The notes beneath the pieces are model-generated. The model made no database searches, was not told where the DNA came from, and saw only the letters and a program-made list of their open reading frames with translations. Both the position numbers and the translations under genes were made by a program. A stretch of DNA of 64,000 nt, taken from assembly GCA_013399895.1 (NCBI GenBank), contig VXBA01004176.1:1701442-1765441 (forward strand). Direction: 5' to 3'. Shown one piece after another: positions 11,957 to 24,575 of the stretch (positions within the stretch are counted from its first letter, which is position 1; each line of letters opens with the position of its first letter). This DNA is from Serilophus lunatus. Its lineage: Eukaryota; Chordata; Aves; Passeriformes; Eurylaimidae.

Positions 11957-14900
11957 CTGCAAAGGAAAAAACAAGAGAAGAACATTTCTATGTCAGTATC
12001 CTACCATTTTAAGTTAGACAATTCATAGTCAGATTGATGTGCATTTCAAGACAGGCAAATGGTAAATATCAGAGAGGATAATTCCTTCTGATTCCCAAGT
12101 TAGCCATAGCATTTATACAGCCACAGCATCACAGCCTGACTCAGGAAAGAAGCACTGAGATCCTCAAGATGCTCAGTATTGGAAAATTTGCCTTCATAAG
12201 ATGCACTGTGATGTACTCTCATAGGAAAAAGGAAAACTGTTCAGAAAGTTTAAGATTCTAACTAGGCAAATCACTAACACAGCCCCTCCTCCACAGGATT
12301 ACAGGAAACACTCCTGTGTTTGCAGGATCATGGAAGAGGGAAACCAGTGGGATTTTGTCCATCTGGCTTCTCTATAAAATGAACAGCAGGAACATTGAAA
12401 TACAGTTGAGAACTGGACAGTAAGTTAATCTGGCCTAATCAAAGACCAGTGCTGTGTGATGCTCCAGTAGTGAAATGGAGATGATCATGAGTGAGAGAAA
12501 ATGCCCATAACAATTGCACTTAAAGTACCAATGGAGCACATGTAGATACTTTATGGTTCTGCTTCTGTAGCTAATTCCAACACCATCAGCAAAGAAAACA
12601 GCAGTTCTGGACACAGAAGACTTACTCATGTTGTTTGCCCATCATCAAGATTATTTTATCACTTTTTTGACTTGCAATTTTACTGGTGCTGGATGAGTTA
12701 TATTTAAAGCTGGTACATTCCAAATTCTAGTACTTTTTTGAAAATTTTTTATTTCAGGACATGTATAATGGATAGGTTTTACTTGTCTATATGTAATGAC
12801 AATGCAGATGTTTACATCTCTTCCAATCATCTAGACTTACTTTCTGCTAAGAAAAGAGAAATATTACTAGATGATGAATCATTTTATCCTGATTTAGCTG
12901 TCTCTTTAAGCCAAATTGTACTCAAGAAATGCTATTTCTTTCTACTGATTAAAGACAGGCCAGACTACGCTCAATTTATGCAAGAGATGTCTAAATCTTT
13001 ACATAAGAATCTCAAACAACTTGTACCTGATATATAACCAGCACAATTTATACTCCTCAGCAAACTTACCCTGCACAGTACATTGTGGGCAGAGGTTGTG
13101 AAGCTGCCCTTTCTATATCCCTGTACAGCTGAACACAGACACTGATTTCTCAAACAGACAAAATAAGAGCCTGGAACACAGGCCGTCCTCTCTTGTACCT
13201 TGTCTAGTGGCCTGTGACACCACTCATAGCACTGGGATTCCAAATTTGCTTTTCAAACTGTTACATACCAGTCATTAGTTTAATAATGATGAATAATAAA
13301 TGAATTATCAGATATTCTAAGTAACAAACAGGAAGGTAGGGACACAGAGTTTGGGCTCTGCTTGGGTTTATTCAACAGTGACACCATGGCAGTTCAATAT
13401 ATGAGCAAGACAAAGGGATGTTTGTATGAATGTTGCTTATAGTCACTTAATCTCACCCAACAATGTCAGCAACCTTCTCTTGAAATAAGATCAGTGATGA
13501 AAAAGTCATGTCAAATGAATGAAGAGCCATTCTTTACTATTCATATAAAATTATTTTCCCTGGTAAGGTTTCAACACAAGAGGAGGATGAACAAGACAAG
13601 AAAGGGAACATGTTCATGCATATTATTCACTTCCATTTGACTGAACAAAAAATTCAAACCACTAAAATGAACTTTTCACACCTGAAATCTTGGGCTACCC
13701 AATACTTTTTAAAGGAAGCTTTCCAACAAGCACTGTCACAGGATGCCTGAAGAATCACACCTCTGAAACCTTTTGGCTTTGCAGGAGATACACAGGTTAT
13801 TTGCAGTAAATGTGGTATCTCATATACCTTAAGCTAAGCAAACCCTCAGGATAACCCCTGTTCATTGGATAGCATAAGTGTTTGAACTAGTCACCAAAGA
13901 AAATGTATGAAATGTTTTCAAATGGATAAGGCAGAGAGAGCAGACAGTGATTCACCAGTATTTAGCAAACAGATATCAGGGTGACTCTCCAACAAAAGTC
14001 AAGTGTCACATAAGTAATTTCAGGATCTTTTTTTTTAACCATAATGTTTTATCCAGACCTTATGATTTAATGTGCCTTGTCATTATCCTGCTGTCTCAGA
14101 GTGTTTATCAGAGGGTGAGACATGCTAAGGCTTTGGTAGTGAAAAGGTGGTGAGACTTTGTATTTGCACTTAGAAAAAAAAAAAGTGTGCAACAAAGGTT
14201 GTACATGTGTTTTCTGCATATATCAAGAGTTTGCACCCATGTGTGCTTCAGTTTCAGCATCAAGCATTCATATTGACAACGAACAGATTGTGCTTGTCTA
14301 TGCCTGTTATCACCTCAAAGCTTCTAGGAACTTGCATAATAGCTCTTCAGAAACAGGCAGAAAATGAAAAGAAAAAAACTCAACCAACAGAATACCATGG
14401 ACACCAGATCGTTATGTTAACAATGAGAAACTGCAGGGAAAATGCCAACTGTAACAACATTTATTTTTTTTTTTTGTAAACTGCAATATTGATTATGTTA
14501 GAAGCAAGGAAAGAGAAGCAGGAAATAAACGTAAGGAAGGGCATGTCAAAAAGAAAAATATATTAGATCAATCTAAAAATCCAGAAAGAAAGATATATGA
14601 AGAAATAGGAAAGGGATAGTAGTAAGGAAGTGAGAGAAAACTAAAATGCTGTTACTAGTTACTGCAATCTGGCCAAGCTACAACTCATCCTCATTTTAAG
14701 TATCTACAATAACTGCTGCTGAATGCTGAACTACTTTGCATTTGCTATTGCTTCAGCCAAGCCACAGCTGAAAGAAAAGCAAAACAAGTAGATGGATATA
14801 TGTGGTAGAGAGACACTTGCTAAATAAAAAGGCTAGACTAACCTATACCTGAGGAGAAATATAGCACAACACCGTCTTTTATAGACATATAAATTGGAAA

Positions 14901-17660
14901 ATAAGAAGTATAGAAGATAAAGGACATAATATAAGCAAACATACATGAATTTTGCAGTATATAAAACCTCAATCTATAGACTAAGAAAGCTAAGTTTTAG
15001 TGTCTCCATACAGATATCTTCATGTGAAGTGGTTACCTTTAATGGAGCTCGATTTAGTTGGCTAAACATGAACATCTTGTTTGAAAAAGTGCAGAGTGGA
15101 TGAGGCATTGCACAAGCTACAACACAAGACCTAAAGACTTGTACCCTGTTGGGCCAGCATCTGAAGCTCACTCAGGATACACGATGGCATACAAGATCTA
15201 CTAATTTCACTGTAAACCAAACATCAACTTTTGGGCATTGCACAGCTCTCTTGATGTCATTACACTAACTCTTCACTGGCTGTAACAGGTGCTTTGACAC
15301 CTGGCTCATGTGGAAGCAGCTACATGGAGGCATCCTAATTTATGATTTCACTGACTCATGCGCAGAGAACCTGATTTCAGTGCTTCAGTGTAGGTTTCTA
15401 GTGATAGCTGAGGTGTCCTGGGGACACTCAGGCTAGCAGCTAGGAGGGGTACAAGTCTCCCAGAGAATTTTTGTTATACTTACTAGTCCTGCCTGCATAC
15501 TTTGAATACTTCAGGCATCTCAAATGGCAATGAATGCCTGTGTTTAAATGACAGAATTTTGGGTAAAACATTTTTAGTACCTGGATTATTTAAACATTGA
15601 CCAATACTACAGTATGCCAATCTCACTGTCTCCTACTTCTCTCACAGTGGCCCTGCAAATTATTGAAGATCGATTATTTTTTTTGTTAGATGGAGACTGA
15701 AAATAAGACTCACATCTTCCCTCTGTCTTCTGTTTCATTTTAATCAGATAGTTCTGAAGGAGCAGAACCAACAAACAAAAGGCTGAAAACAAGGAATATG
15801 GGCAACTTTGAGTTATCTGAATTCAGGCATCACAGAGCAGGATGAATCTCACAGCAATCAACCTGGTGCACTCTGCCTAGATCATCATTATCTTCCTCCT
15901 AGATTTAGACTAATTTATTTATTTTTCCATACAAAGCACTGTACATAACTACACTGAAGTAAGAAAGTGAAGAACTACTGAGAGCAGAAGTGGAGCAATC
16001 TGAAAACTATGAAGAATGACAATCTGTTATCATTATTTTGCCTATAGATGATCCTTTTTTAGCTCTGAACTGCAATCAAGTTCATTTATATCAGAGCACT
16101 ATTTGCACATGCATTCCTGATACAGATAATGAACAAACCCAGAGCAAGTACTCACTGATCAGGTGTTCCCATCTTTGGTGCACAGCTCCTGGCTGTGTTC
16201 TAAAGGCACACAAACTTCAGAGCTGTTCTGCCCCCAAATTCTTTGCTTTCCTTTGCAGGAAAGCCAAAGCACAGAGGTGAACGTGTTGCTTTAATATATA
16301 CCACGACTCATGGACACAGCTATAGCAGGTAGCTTTAGACAGATGTTCACTGCAAAAAGTTGTTTGCCAACTGTTTAAAATATCTGTATGCATATGGTGC
16401 ATATAAATAAAAAACACACAGAATTGACCCTATCGAGATGAGTTTGCTTTGCAGAGATGAAAAAAAAGGCAAAAGAAACACTAGAAAGCTTTGTTTAAGC
16501 TGCACATGTATTAATACAGGAAAAAAAAGGTATCACTAAATTATAGCACTAAATATAAACAACAGCTGCCATAAACTACAGCAATCTGCTTGTTGATTGG
16601 ATAAAAGGATAAAGTTTTGTTAGTCTAGAAGGTCCATGTTACTCAAATTATTAGAATTTTTTTAACTAGTAATTAATTATGTGTAGAGTCAAGGTGTTCT
16701 ATTATCAAATATTTTTAAAGCTGTTTGTAAATAGAGAAGACAGGTATCAGAGTAAACTGTGATAAAACTGTGATAACATTAATATAGAAATTAAATTAGT
16801 TATACAATCAGTTAAAAATAATATTGTGTTGTTTTAAGGCTGGTTAAGAAAGGAAAATGCAAAGAGAATGCACCATGATATTAAAGCTTCTTTGAGGCCT
16901 TCCTATGATGAAATCTTCTATGTGAATAGGCAACCTTGTTCCACTTTGTCAAGGTGATTATGAATATGAAAGGGGTAAGGAAACACCAACAAAATACTAC
17001 TTTGTGAGAATACATTGAATGTAGTGTGACGACTTTGTAGCACATCAAAAGCATACCAGGTTTGTTTCATATATTATGAAGCAAATCTATGACTTGTCTG
17101 CTATAGTTTTAATGCCTAACATATTGAAAAAAAAAGTGGGCAAACGTCCTTCTCATCTAAGTCTAATCTTAGAGTCAAAAATTACCATCAGCTTATCAAA
17201 ATTTAATATTGTTTAAACTCTATGCCATGCTTTCCACCCATCAACTAAACAGTTTTGAGGATATAACATGCCAGCTGTTTACCAGTATGCAGCAACTTCA
17301 GAAAGTGAAGTCAGGTAATTTTGTGCAATTCAGTAAAAAAGGAAAATTCCCAGTGCACTAATAGTTGTAATAGAAGTTTCCACATTGTAGAAACAAAGCA
17401 AAAATAGTATTTTGTACTTTCAAATATGCTAAAATATTTTAAACTTCAGCTAAATTGCAATCCAAATACCTCCACAGGTAGTATAGATTCAGTCTAGACA
17501 CAGGGCAGAACAGGCACAACAATATGCCATGGAAGAAGAAATAGCAGAGAACCAAAGGCTAATTATTGTAGGCTGATACATTCACATGGTACAATATGAG
17601 GAAAAGAGACAGACTATCTTGGCTCTCAAAATATTCAGCTCTCCTGTGTGGCATGACATT

Positions 17661-18115
17661 CAGGGGCTGGAGCACATCCAAAGGGCAGTGAAGCTAGTGA
17701 AGGGTCTGGAGCACAAGTCTGAGGAGGAGCAGCTGAGGGAGCTGGGTGTGTTTAGCCTGAAGAACAGGAGGCTAGGGAAGACCTTATTATCCTCTACAAC
17801 TACTTCAGAGGAGGTTGTAGCCTGGTGGGGGATGTCTTTCTCCTCCCAAGGAACAAGTGACGGGACAAGAGGAAATGGCCTAAAATAGTGCCAGGGGAGG
17901 TTTAGATTGGATATTAGGGAAAATTCTTTCACTGAAATGGTTGCCAAGCATTGCAACAGGCTGCCAGGTCAGTGGTGAAGTCACCATCCTTGGAGGTATT
18001 TAAAAGACATGTAGATGTGCCACTCAGGAACATAATTTAGTGGTGGACTTGCAGAGCTGGGTTAACAGCTGAACTTGATCTTAGAGGTCTTTTCCAACCT
18101 AAATGATTCTGTGAC
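17661..18115 (+). mobile_element. CR1 LINE, 5'-truncated 3' end
   Basis: This is non-LTR retroposon sequence of the avian CR1 family in plus orientation. Diagnostic blocks are GGGCTGGAGCACATC at the left, the GAGGAGCAGCTGAGGGAGCT block, the AACAGGCTGCC block and the 3' end AGAGGTCTTTTCCAACCTAAATGATTCTGTGA. About 455 bp of the 3' part remain, which is the usual 5' truncation. It is diverged and encodes no intact protein. It lies antisense to PTPRN2. Confidence 0.92.
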
Positions 18116-18755
18116 ATCCAAGATAGAAAATTCTGCTCTTTAGCGCTGTCACAACTGTGTTACTTCTGGATTCAGAGGTAGAAAAGTCTAGTCTGAAGGT
18201 TTCTGTTTTATTGTCTCATGCAGACACAGTTTCTACATCAGTCACATATCTGTAGCTCCCATGCTGCCTCCAAGGCAGAAAGCAAAACCAATCTGCCTTA
18301 ATTTACGAGTAGGAACTTGAAATAGCTTAAGATGGTCTGACTGTAAGTCCATATTGAATAGAACACTTTAAGCAGGAAGATTAACTTAGATCAACACAAA
18401 TTTTCATGGAGCAATTTTCACTTCCTATGATGCTGTTTAAATGCTGGATAGAAAACAGCACAGAAGTCTTTCACTTCTTTAACTTTCATGGTGACTTCTT
18501 CAGAACTTCTCAACAGACCTGATTCCAAAACACATCAAAGTCAGCAAACTGCTGCCGTTGCACCAAGAGGCTTTTGACCAGCACTGTATTTGCTTAGGAG
18601 AATTAATATTGCCAAACTATTTTACTCCTTTCCTGAGCAGTAAAGTATTGCAGACAGAGCCACTATATAAACAAAAGACCCAAACCCTGCTGAAGCAAAT
18701 ATGCAAAGACTGATGGGCTCAGTTAAATTATCATGTCCTTCCAAAGAATCTTCAC

Positions 18756-18895
18756 TTTAAATCTGGCTATGACATTTACTTAATGTGTTACCTGTCATTT
18801 CTCCATTTCTAAAGGAGGAATAGTACTTACTCAAGGTTCTCTTAGGGAAAATTATTGTTTTCAGGGCACTTTAAAAATTAAAATAGCTATATATG
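18756..18895 (+). mobile_element. Possible ancient MIR-like SINE relic
   Basis: The order of blocks resembles a MIR/CORE-SINE. There is a 'ctggctatgacatttac' segment, then a 'tttctccatttctaaaggaggaatagtacttac' segment corresponding to the SINE's 'cctcatctgtaaaatggggataatagtacctac' region, then 'agggcactttaaaaatt' near the tail. The match is gapped and judged by eye. Confidence 0.4.
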
Positions 18896-19688
18896 TTTGC
18901 CAAGCTATCCAGCTGGATTGTGGGCACACTGATTGAGAGCATTTTGGTTGCTGTGGACTGTGAATATATTCTCAGTTTCATTTTTGTTTCATTGGTTGCT
19001 TAATAAAATGTGTGGACATAGATTACCAATGTAATCTATGAGATACATATATTTGCATAGGAAAAATATGTTACTTTTATTTCAAGCTCAGAAGGTGGCT
19101 GCTTACAGGAAAGAGCAGATTCTAGGAATATAAACACAGATTTCTTTTTTTCCCCCCACTTTTCTCTTTTTATCCTAAGCCTTGCAGAGAGAAGCCAGTT
19201 TGCAAACTTATCCACTGAAGTCTAAAGGGGCTCATTCAGTACAGCCGAGTATCTGATAAACAGATCATCTAGCTCTGATTATAGACTGCTGGTAGTACTA
19301 TTGGATGGACATGATACCAACCAAGACAAACTACTTTCTGTTAATGGCTACAGATGCCACTCTTGCACAGAAAGTATATTTCAGCATTTAAAAGCACTCT
19401 GGCTATGAAATTCCATGAGACAGCACTGCAGCTACAGCAGCAGTGCTACGTGTGGCATAGTTGCGCATTTTTGTAACACATATGCAGCTTATAAGGAGAT
19501 AAACAGTGTCTGATATGACAACAGGACATGCACTCAGCCCATAGTTGTGGCCACACCTTTCTTGTACACATAGAAGCCACTCTGAATTCTGTTTGCCTGT
19601 CAGATGTAGCTTTCAAACCACTGTGCAAAGATATTGGGAAAAGTGTGAATAGCTTAAAATGCCATCATGTAAATGAAAGTGTACCTAC

Positions 19689-19836
19689 ATGGCACTACAG
19701 CCCGTGAGCGATTCTTCTGGATATTTTCCTCCTGCTGTCCAATGGTGGTGTCATTGGGTTCAGCCTGATAAGCACACAGAGCTTCCCACTCTTTCTCCAG
19801 ACGATTCTTGTTTTTCAGGTGATCTTCCATGTAAGA
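19689..19836 (-). CDS. PTPRN2: PTPRN2 coding exon: start of phosphatase-like domain
   Basis: This 148-bp exon encodes 49 full codons plus one base. The translation starts SYMEDHLKNKNRLEKEWEAL, continues CAYQAEPNDT and ends NRSRAVVP. It is the N-terminal helical region of the PTP-like domain; the LEKEWEALCAYQAEP block is characteristic of the IA-2/phogrin family. The acceptor is attccag before TCT and the donor is gtaggt after the terminal T. The split codon (T plus AT of the next exon) restores a Tyr, giving VPYDHSR across the junction, as the family requires. The stretch after QAEPN (DTTIGQQEENIQ) is more variable than its flanks, as remembered for the family. The flanking introns are 23.9 kb upstream and 7.7 kb downstream. 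Confidence 0.97.
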
Positions 19837-22800
19837 CTGGAATTAAAACAATACTGCATTAAGCATTTAGTTAGGCTCAGAGTTAAGATAAAAAGATGTT
19901 TCCAAAGACAGATGTGAATCCTGAGCTTTGGGGGAAAAAAGACTCTCTTTTATGACTAATTTATTCACTTCAGAGAGTTAACTTCAATTTTATTTGCGCT
20001 ATACAAAATGAAAAACTCTAAAATGTACCAGTGCTAACAGAGAAGAAATGCGTAAAACATCTTGTTCAGTACTTAGAAAACAAAAGCCCAAAAGTCTCTT
20101 CATCATGCAAAACTCCATTGACAAAAATTACTACAAGCAATAACTCCCATCAAACCAAAGGCTTTTAGTACTAAAGTTCAAGCACATACGCAAGTCACAA
20201 CAATGACAGAGCTGTTGAAGAGAATTAAAAAATCACCAGGCAGAAGTGTCATGGCTCAAGCACTGGGCCATCAGAAACTCATCCTGGAGATGGACTGGCA
20301 CAGAGAGAGCCTTGAAATAAGGTGTTGTTAATTAATACTAATACGTGTTGTTAATTATTGTACATTGCATTCAGTTAACAGTGTTAGGAGAAGAATTCCC
20401 AAAGAAAACTATCTGTGGCAGGAATGATGACTCATAAGTGACCTTGGTGAAGGTCTTAATATTTTGCAAATTTCCCAGTGATAGAGATCAAGTCCAGTCG
20501 TGGATTGGAAGCTCAAACGACTTATAAAAAGTGAACTAAAACACTACTCCTTCACCCTGTGGACCTGACAATCATCCAAGTAGGTAAGAGGAGGGGGGCA
20601 GAAAAGAGAACAGGTGGGTAAAAATAAAAATCTTCCCCTTCCTTTAACATGAAAATTAAGAAAGTGATCACCTGTTACTGTAAGCCTATTTATACAGCCA
20701 CATTACCTTGTAAAGCCTGTCGTCTTCTCCTACAGCAAAGAACAGAACCATCTCACATTACACCCAGTTCACCTTTGTAAATGAACCTCCATACTACCTT
20801 TACAAGGTAGGCTGATGTTAGTATCCTTAAAGGGATTAAAAAAGGACAAGACTGTTTAGGAGACAAGCTCAGGGTCTGGACATGGGTTGAGGGGTTGAGA
20901 GCAGAACTGTGGGTGTTTCTGGCACAAACATATGTCACAGTGGAGCCCTCAATAATACAGTCCAATCTGTAGCAAATCTTGTCCAGAAAAACCTCCTGGA
21001 AAGGATTCGCTGTAAAGCATAAAAAGCAGTTTAATTGCTTAGAAAACCTTTTCCATAGACAACCTCTGTCATGTCAAATTGTTCTTCCCAAACCTGCCTT
21101 AAAGACAAAAAGGCTCTCATGCCCTCTCAACGGGTTTAACAGAAAGTGCAGAAAGCTCACAGCTTGTCCTTTCCCAAATGGGAGCTTTGCAAAGCTGTTG
21201 TGTCACCGTGCTTCCCACCTGGTCAGCAAGGCAGGATACTTCTCCCTTCCAGCTTGAACAGTTTTTTGATTACAAAAGAGCCCCTGACACACAGCTTTGT
21301 TTTGTGCAAGGTTTGTTGGGTGCCTGTGTCTTTACACAAGATTTGTAAATCAGAGCTGGTATTGAAAAGCAATTCAAGAAGCAATGCTTCCAGAAAGGAT
21401 ATCTTTAAGGACACAGAAAGATACAGCACTAGAAGAAGGGTTTCTATAGGAGGTAAAAAATAGTGGTGGCCTAGATACAACCAAAACACCTACTGTGTGA
21501 TTGCTTCTTTTCTATAATGAAGGAAAAAGCATTACAGTGGACAAAGCTGTGACCTGACAAATGGGGAACTGAGAGAGCTGCATGGCCCTATCACTTGTTA
21601 AGGATGCAGGTCAGCTAACAGGTTACCAGCCTTAACTTGCAAGTTAACAGGATGAAAACATCCCCTGATAGTTTGCTTCTCCTTGCTAAAAGGCTGCCAT
21701 TACTGGGGAAAGGAGGGAGGCTAAAGATCCCGTTCTTTTCTCCTAGTAAATCTGTGCCTGGATATGTATAGTGAGCATCATAAAAAAAGATAATCCCTCC
21801 TGAGCAGGGACTTGCTCGTATATAAGAATTTTTATGAGGTAAAAGAAAAAGTATAGCAAAATCTTACAATACCACAGAAGCAAGACTCCTGGCTTCAGAG
21901 CAGCTGTTTAGCATGCAGCAGAGATCAGGCAGTCAAGGACCAGCCTCTAGCATCTTTCCATTTTAGACCACAGTTTTATAATCTGATTCATTTTGACATG
22001 CCCATCCCCAATGTCCCATAGACTTCAGGGACATTTTATGCAGATATGCAGGTCTGCCAACACTGAATATCTCCAAGATACTATGAGATCCATGAAGCTG
22101 TAGGAAAAGGGCCAAGAACACTTGATTCCTAAGGCAGGGCTGTGTGTAGCAAGGAGCTTCCTGTTGACTTCAACTTATCTCTTTGACATTTTCAAGGATT
22201 GTATTTTAAAAAGAAATTTTATTTTCCTTTTTAAATCATCAAATGTGACACAGTTCAGGTAACCTGACTGATTTCAGTGCATATGAACTTATAAATCACT
22301 CGCCTCTCTTTAAAAGTTTTTACTTTTACCTTCATTTTTCAGGTAATCCTGAATGTAAAGATAAATGAATCTTCAAATGAAAGCACCCTGAAATCTTTAC
22401 TTTAACCATTACTTTAACTATTTTTTGCATAGTTTCAATACCTGCATCATATGGATCAGATTGACAGGGCTCTTCCTTCCTGACAGACCTTGAAAAGGTG
22501 TTTGACCATTTGCATGGATCTATGGAAGGGTCTGCACAATATGAACATCTGCTTTACACACATTTTAAAAAGCTACTGAGAAAGAAGCTTGCTTTAAAGC
22601 ATTCAGGAGCCAGACAATTCCCTCAGAGTTAAGTAATCTTTCATTTACAGTCCTTCAGAGCCCCTATGCTCATCCCCATTTTGCTAAACAGAAGCTTAGT
22701 GATTTCGGAACACTCTCTTGGGAGTGCTGATGTACATTAAATTGAGTGGAACTTCTGATATTTTAGAGATTGTATGTCTACTCAAATCCTCTCCTTAATT

Positions 22801-23560
22801 AGGATGTTTTGATGAGACATTCTGTAGTGTTTGCCTGGTACAAAAGAAATTCATTACCAACATGTCAAACACGTACATGATTGTCCTTGTCCCAGAGCGG
22901 CAGGTAAAATAAATAGAGGTTGTCACCACTTTTATGGTAATGTTCCTCAAGCCTGCTAAAAAAGTAGAGGTCTAGTCTCACCAATATGCCCACATCAAAG
23001 CAAGTCCTGTAATCCCAAGCACATGCTATCATTTAAACAAACACTGTCTGCTTGGGCAGCTCTGATGCACCTTAAAATCCATTAAGTCTTAATTTTCCTT
23101 CTACAGAGGTGAACCTGCAAGGACAATTGGTAGCCCAGTTCATACTTGTAAAGACAGATGAGATATTCTTGCTACCAAATACACTATGGGAATAAGGAGG
23201 AAGTGCCAATGTTATGTGGAGAGAGTGGATGTGTTGTAAAATCTATTACTACTGTGTGATACATGCCAGTTGTAAGGCAAAGATGAGCTTTCAGCCAGAG
23301 AATGAAAAGCTGTCCCAGTGATAATGATGAGATAATGCTAGTGGCAAATATTAAGACAGATCCCACATGCCTGAATACAGGCACAAAGACAGGGCACAGT
23401 GGCCTGGCATGGCTCTGGTAAAACTTCCTGTGTGCTTGGTTATGTTGTAATATGGTGTCAAATCACTTTTCTTTTTTAAAATTTTCTCCTTCAAAGGAAA
23501 TCCAATGTGTGCTCTGTGACTAAATGAGGTTAAAAATATGATAATTAAATTCTAATCAGA

Positions 23561-24000
23561 AAATCACAGAATTAACAAGGTTGGAAAAGACCTTTGAGAT
23601 CATCAAGTCCAACCTATGACCTAACACCACCTTATCAACTAAACACTCAGTGACACATCCAGTCTTATTTTAAACACCTCGCTGGGCAGCTGATTCCAAA
23701 GGCCAATCACTCTTTCCTGTGAAGAATTTTTTCCTAATGTCCATCCTAAACTTCCCCTGGTGCAGCTTAAGACTGTGTCCTCTCTTTCTGTCATTGATTG
23801 CCTGGGAGACGAGACCAATCCCCTCCTGTCAGGTAGTTAAAGAATGACAAGGTCTCCCCTGAGCCTCCTCTTCTCCAGGCTAAACAACCCCAGCTCCCTC
23901 AGCTGCTCCTCACAGGACTTGTCTTCTAAAACCTTCACTAGCCTTGTTGCCCTACTCTGGGTGTGTTCAAGCATCTCAACATCTTTCCTAAGTTGTGTGG
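23561..24000 (-). mobile_element. CR1 LINE, 5'-truncated 3' end
   Basis: A CR1 in minus orientation, with its 3' end at the left (AATCACAGAATT, then GGTTGGAAAAGACCTTTGAG). It continues through a GATTCCAAAGGCCAATCACTC block, CTTCCCCTGGTGCAGCTTAAG and the GCCTCCTCTTCTCCAGGCTAAACAACCCCAGCTCCC block. About 440 bp remain. The subfamily appears different from the element immediately to the right, because the region after the 3' end differs. Confidence 0.92.
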
Positions 24001-24010
24001 TAAATCTTTA

Positions 24011-24575
24011 AATCATAGAATTGCAGAATCATTTAGGTTGGAAAAGACCTCTAAGATCATCGAGTCCGACTCTTAACCCAACAGTGCCAAGTCCACCACT
24101 AAACCATATCTCTAAGTACCACAAGTACACGTCTTTTAAATACCTCCAGGGATGGTGACTTCACAATTACTCTGGGCAGACTGCTCTACTTCTTCACGAC
24201 CCTTCCAGAGAAGAAATTTTCCCTAATATCATAGAATATGCTGAGTTGGAAGGGTCCCACAAGGATCATCAAGAGTCCAACTTCTGACACTGCAAAGGAC
24301 CTTCCCCGAGAGTCACACTGAGTATCATCCAAATGCTTCCTGAACTCTGGCACATTTAGTGCTGTGACCACTTCCCTGGAGAGCCTATTGTAGTACCCAA
24401 CCATCCTCTGGGTGAAAAACCTTCTTGTAATATCCAACCTAAATCTCCCCTGACACAATTTCAGGTCATTCCCTTAGGTCCTATCACTGGTCACCACAGA
24501 GAAGAGATTCCCTGGCACAACTTGAAGCCATTTCCTCTTGTCCTATCACTTGTTACTTGGGTGGGAGGAGAGACT
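24011..24575 (-). mobile_element. CR1 LINE interrupted by a younger CR1
   Basis: The outer CR1, in minus orientation, is in two pieces. The left piece (24011-24229) runs from AATCATAGAATTGCAGAATC to TTTTCCCTAATAT. The right piece (about 24509-24575) resumes with CCCTGGCACAACTTGAAGCC and ends near GGGAGGAGAGA. These are consecutive in a normal CR1 except for roughly 14 missing bases at the junction. The interruption is the separate element at 24230-24508. Confidence 0.85.
24230..24508 (-). mobile_element. CR1 LINE nested inside another CR1
   Basis: A second 3' terminus, CATAGAATATGCTGAGTTGG, starts directly after CCCTAATAT of the outer copy. It continues with an AAGGGTCCCACAAGGATCATC block, GTAGTACCCAACC and TCACTGGTCACCACAGAGAAGAGA, typical of a different CR1 subfamily. 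About 280 bp, same orientation as its host element, so it inserted later. Confidence 0.85.

Larger units (their letters stand above)
11957..19688 (-). other. PTPRN2: PTPRN2 intron between exons 19689-19836 and 11883-11956
   Basis: A 7,732-bp phase-1 intron, gtaggt to tttgcag. It contains a CR1 retroposon at 17661-18115 and a faint MIR-like relic at 18756-18895. The rest is AT-rich unique sequence. A 99-codon plus-strand frame at 12738-13037 has no recognised domain. Confidence 0.8.

Noticed and set aside
12738..13037. 99-codon plus-strand frame with plausible composition
   Set aside because: AT-rich residue bias and no domain or homologue I can name. Insufficient to call a gene.
17586..17956. 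Open frames of about 100 codons on both strands over the CR1
   Set aside because: They translate the non-coding 3' part of a CR1 retroposon, not a gene.
24186..24458. 90-codon minus-strand frame
   Set aside because: Falls across the nested CR1 copies, so it is repeat-derived.
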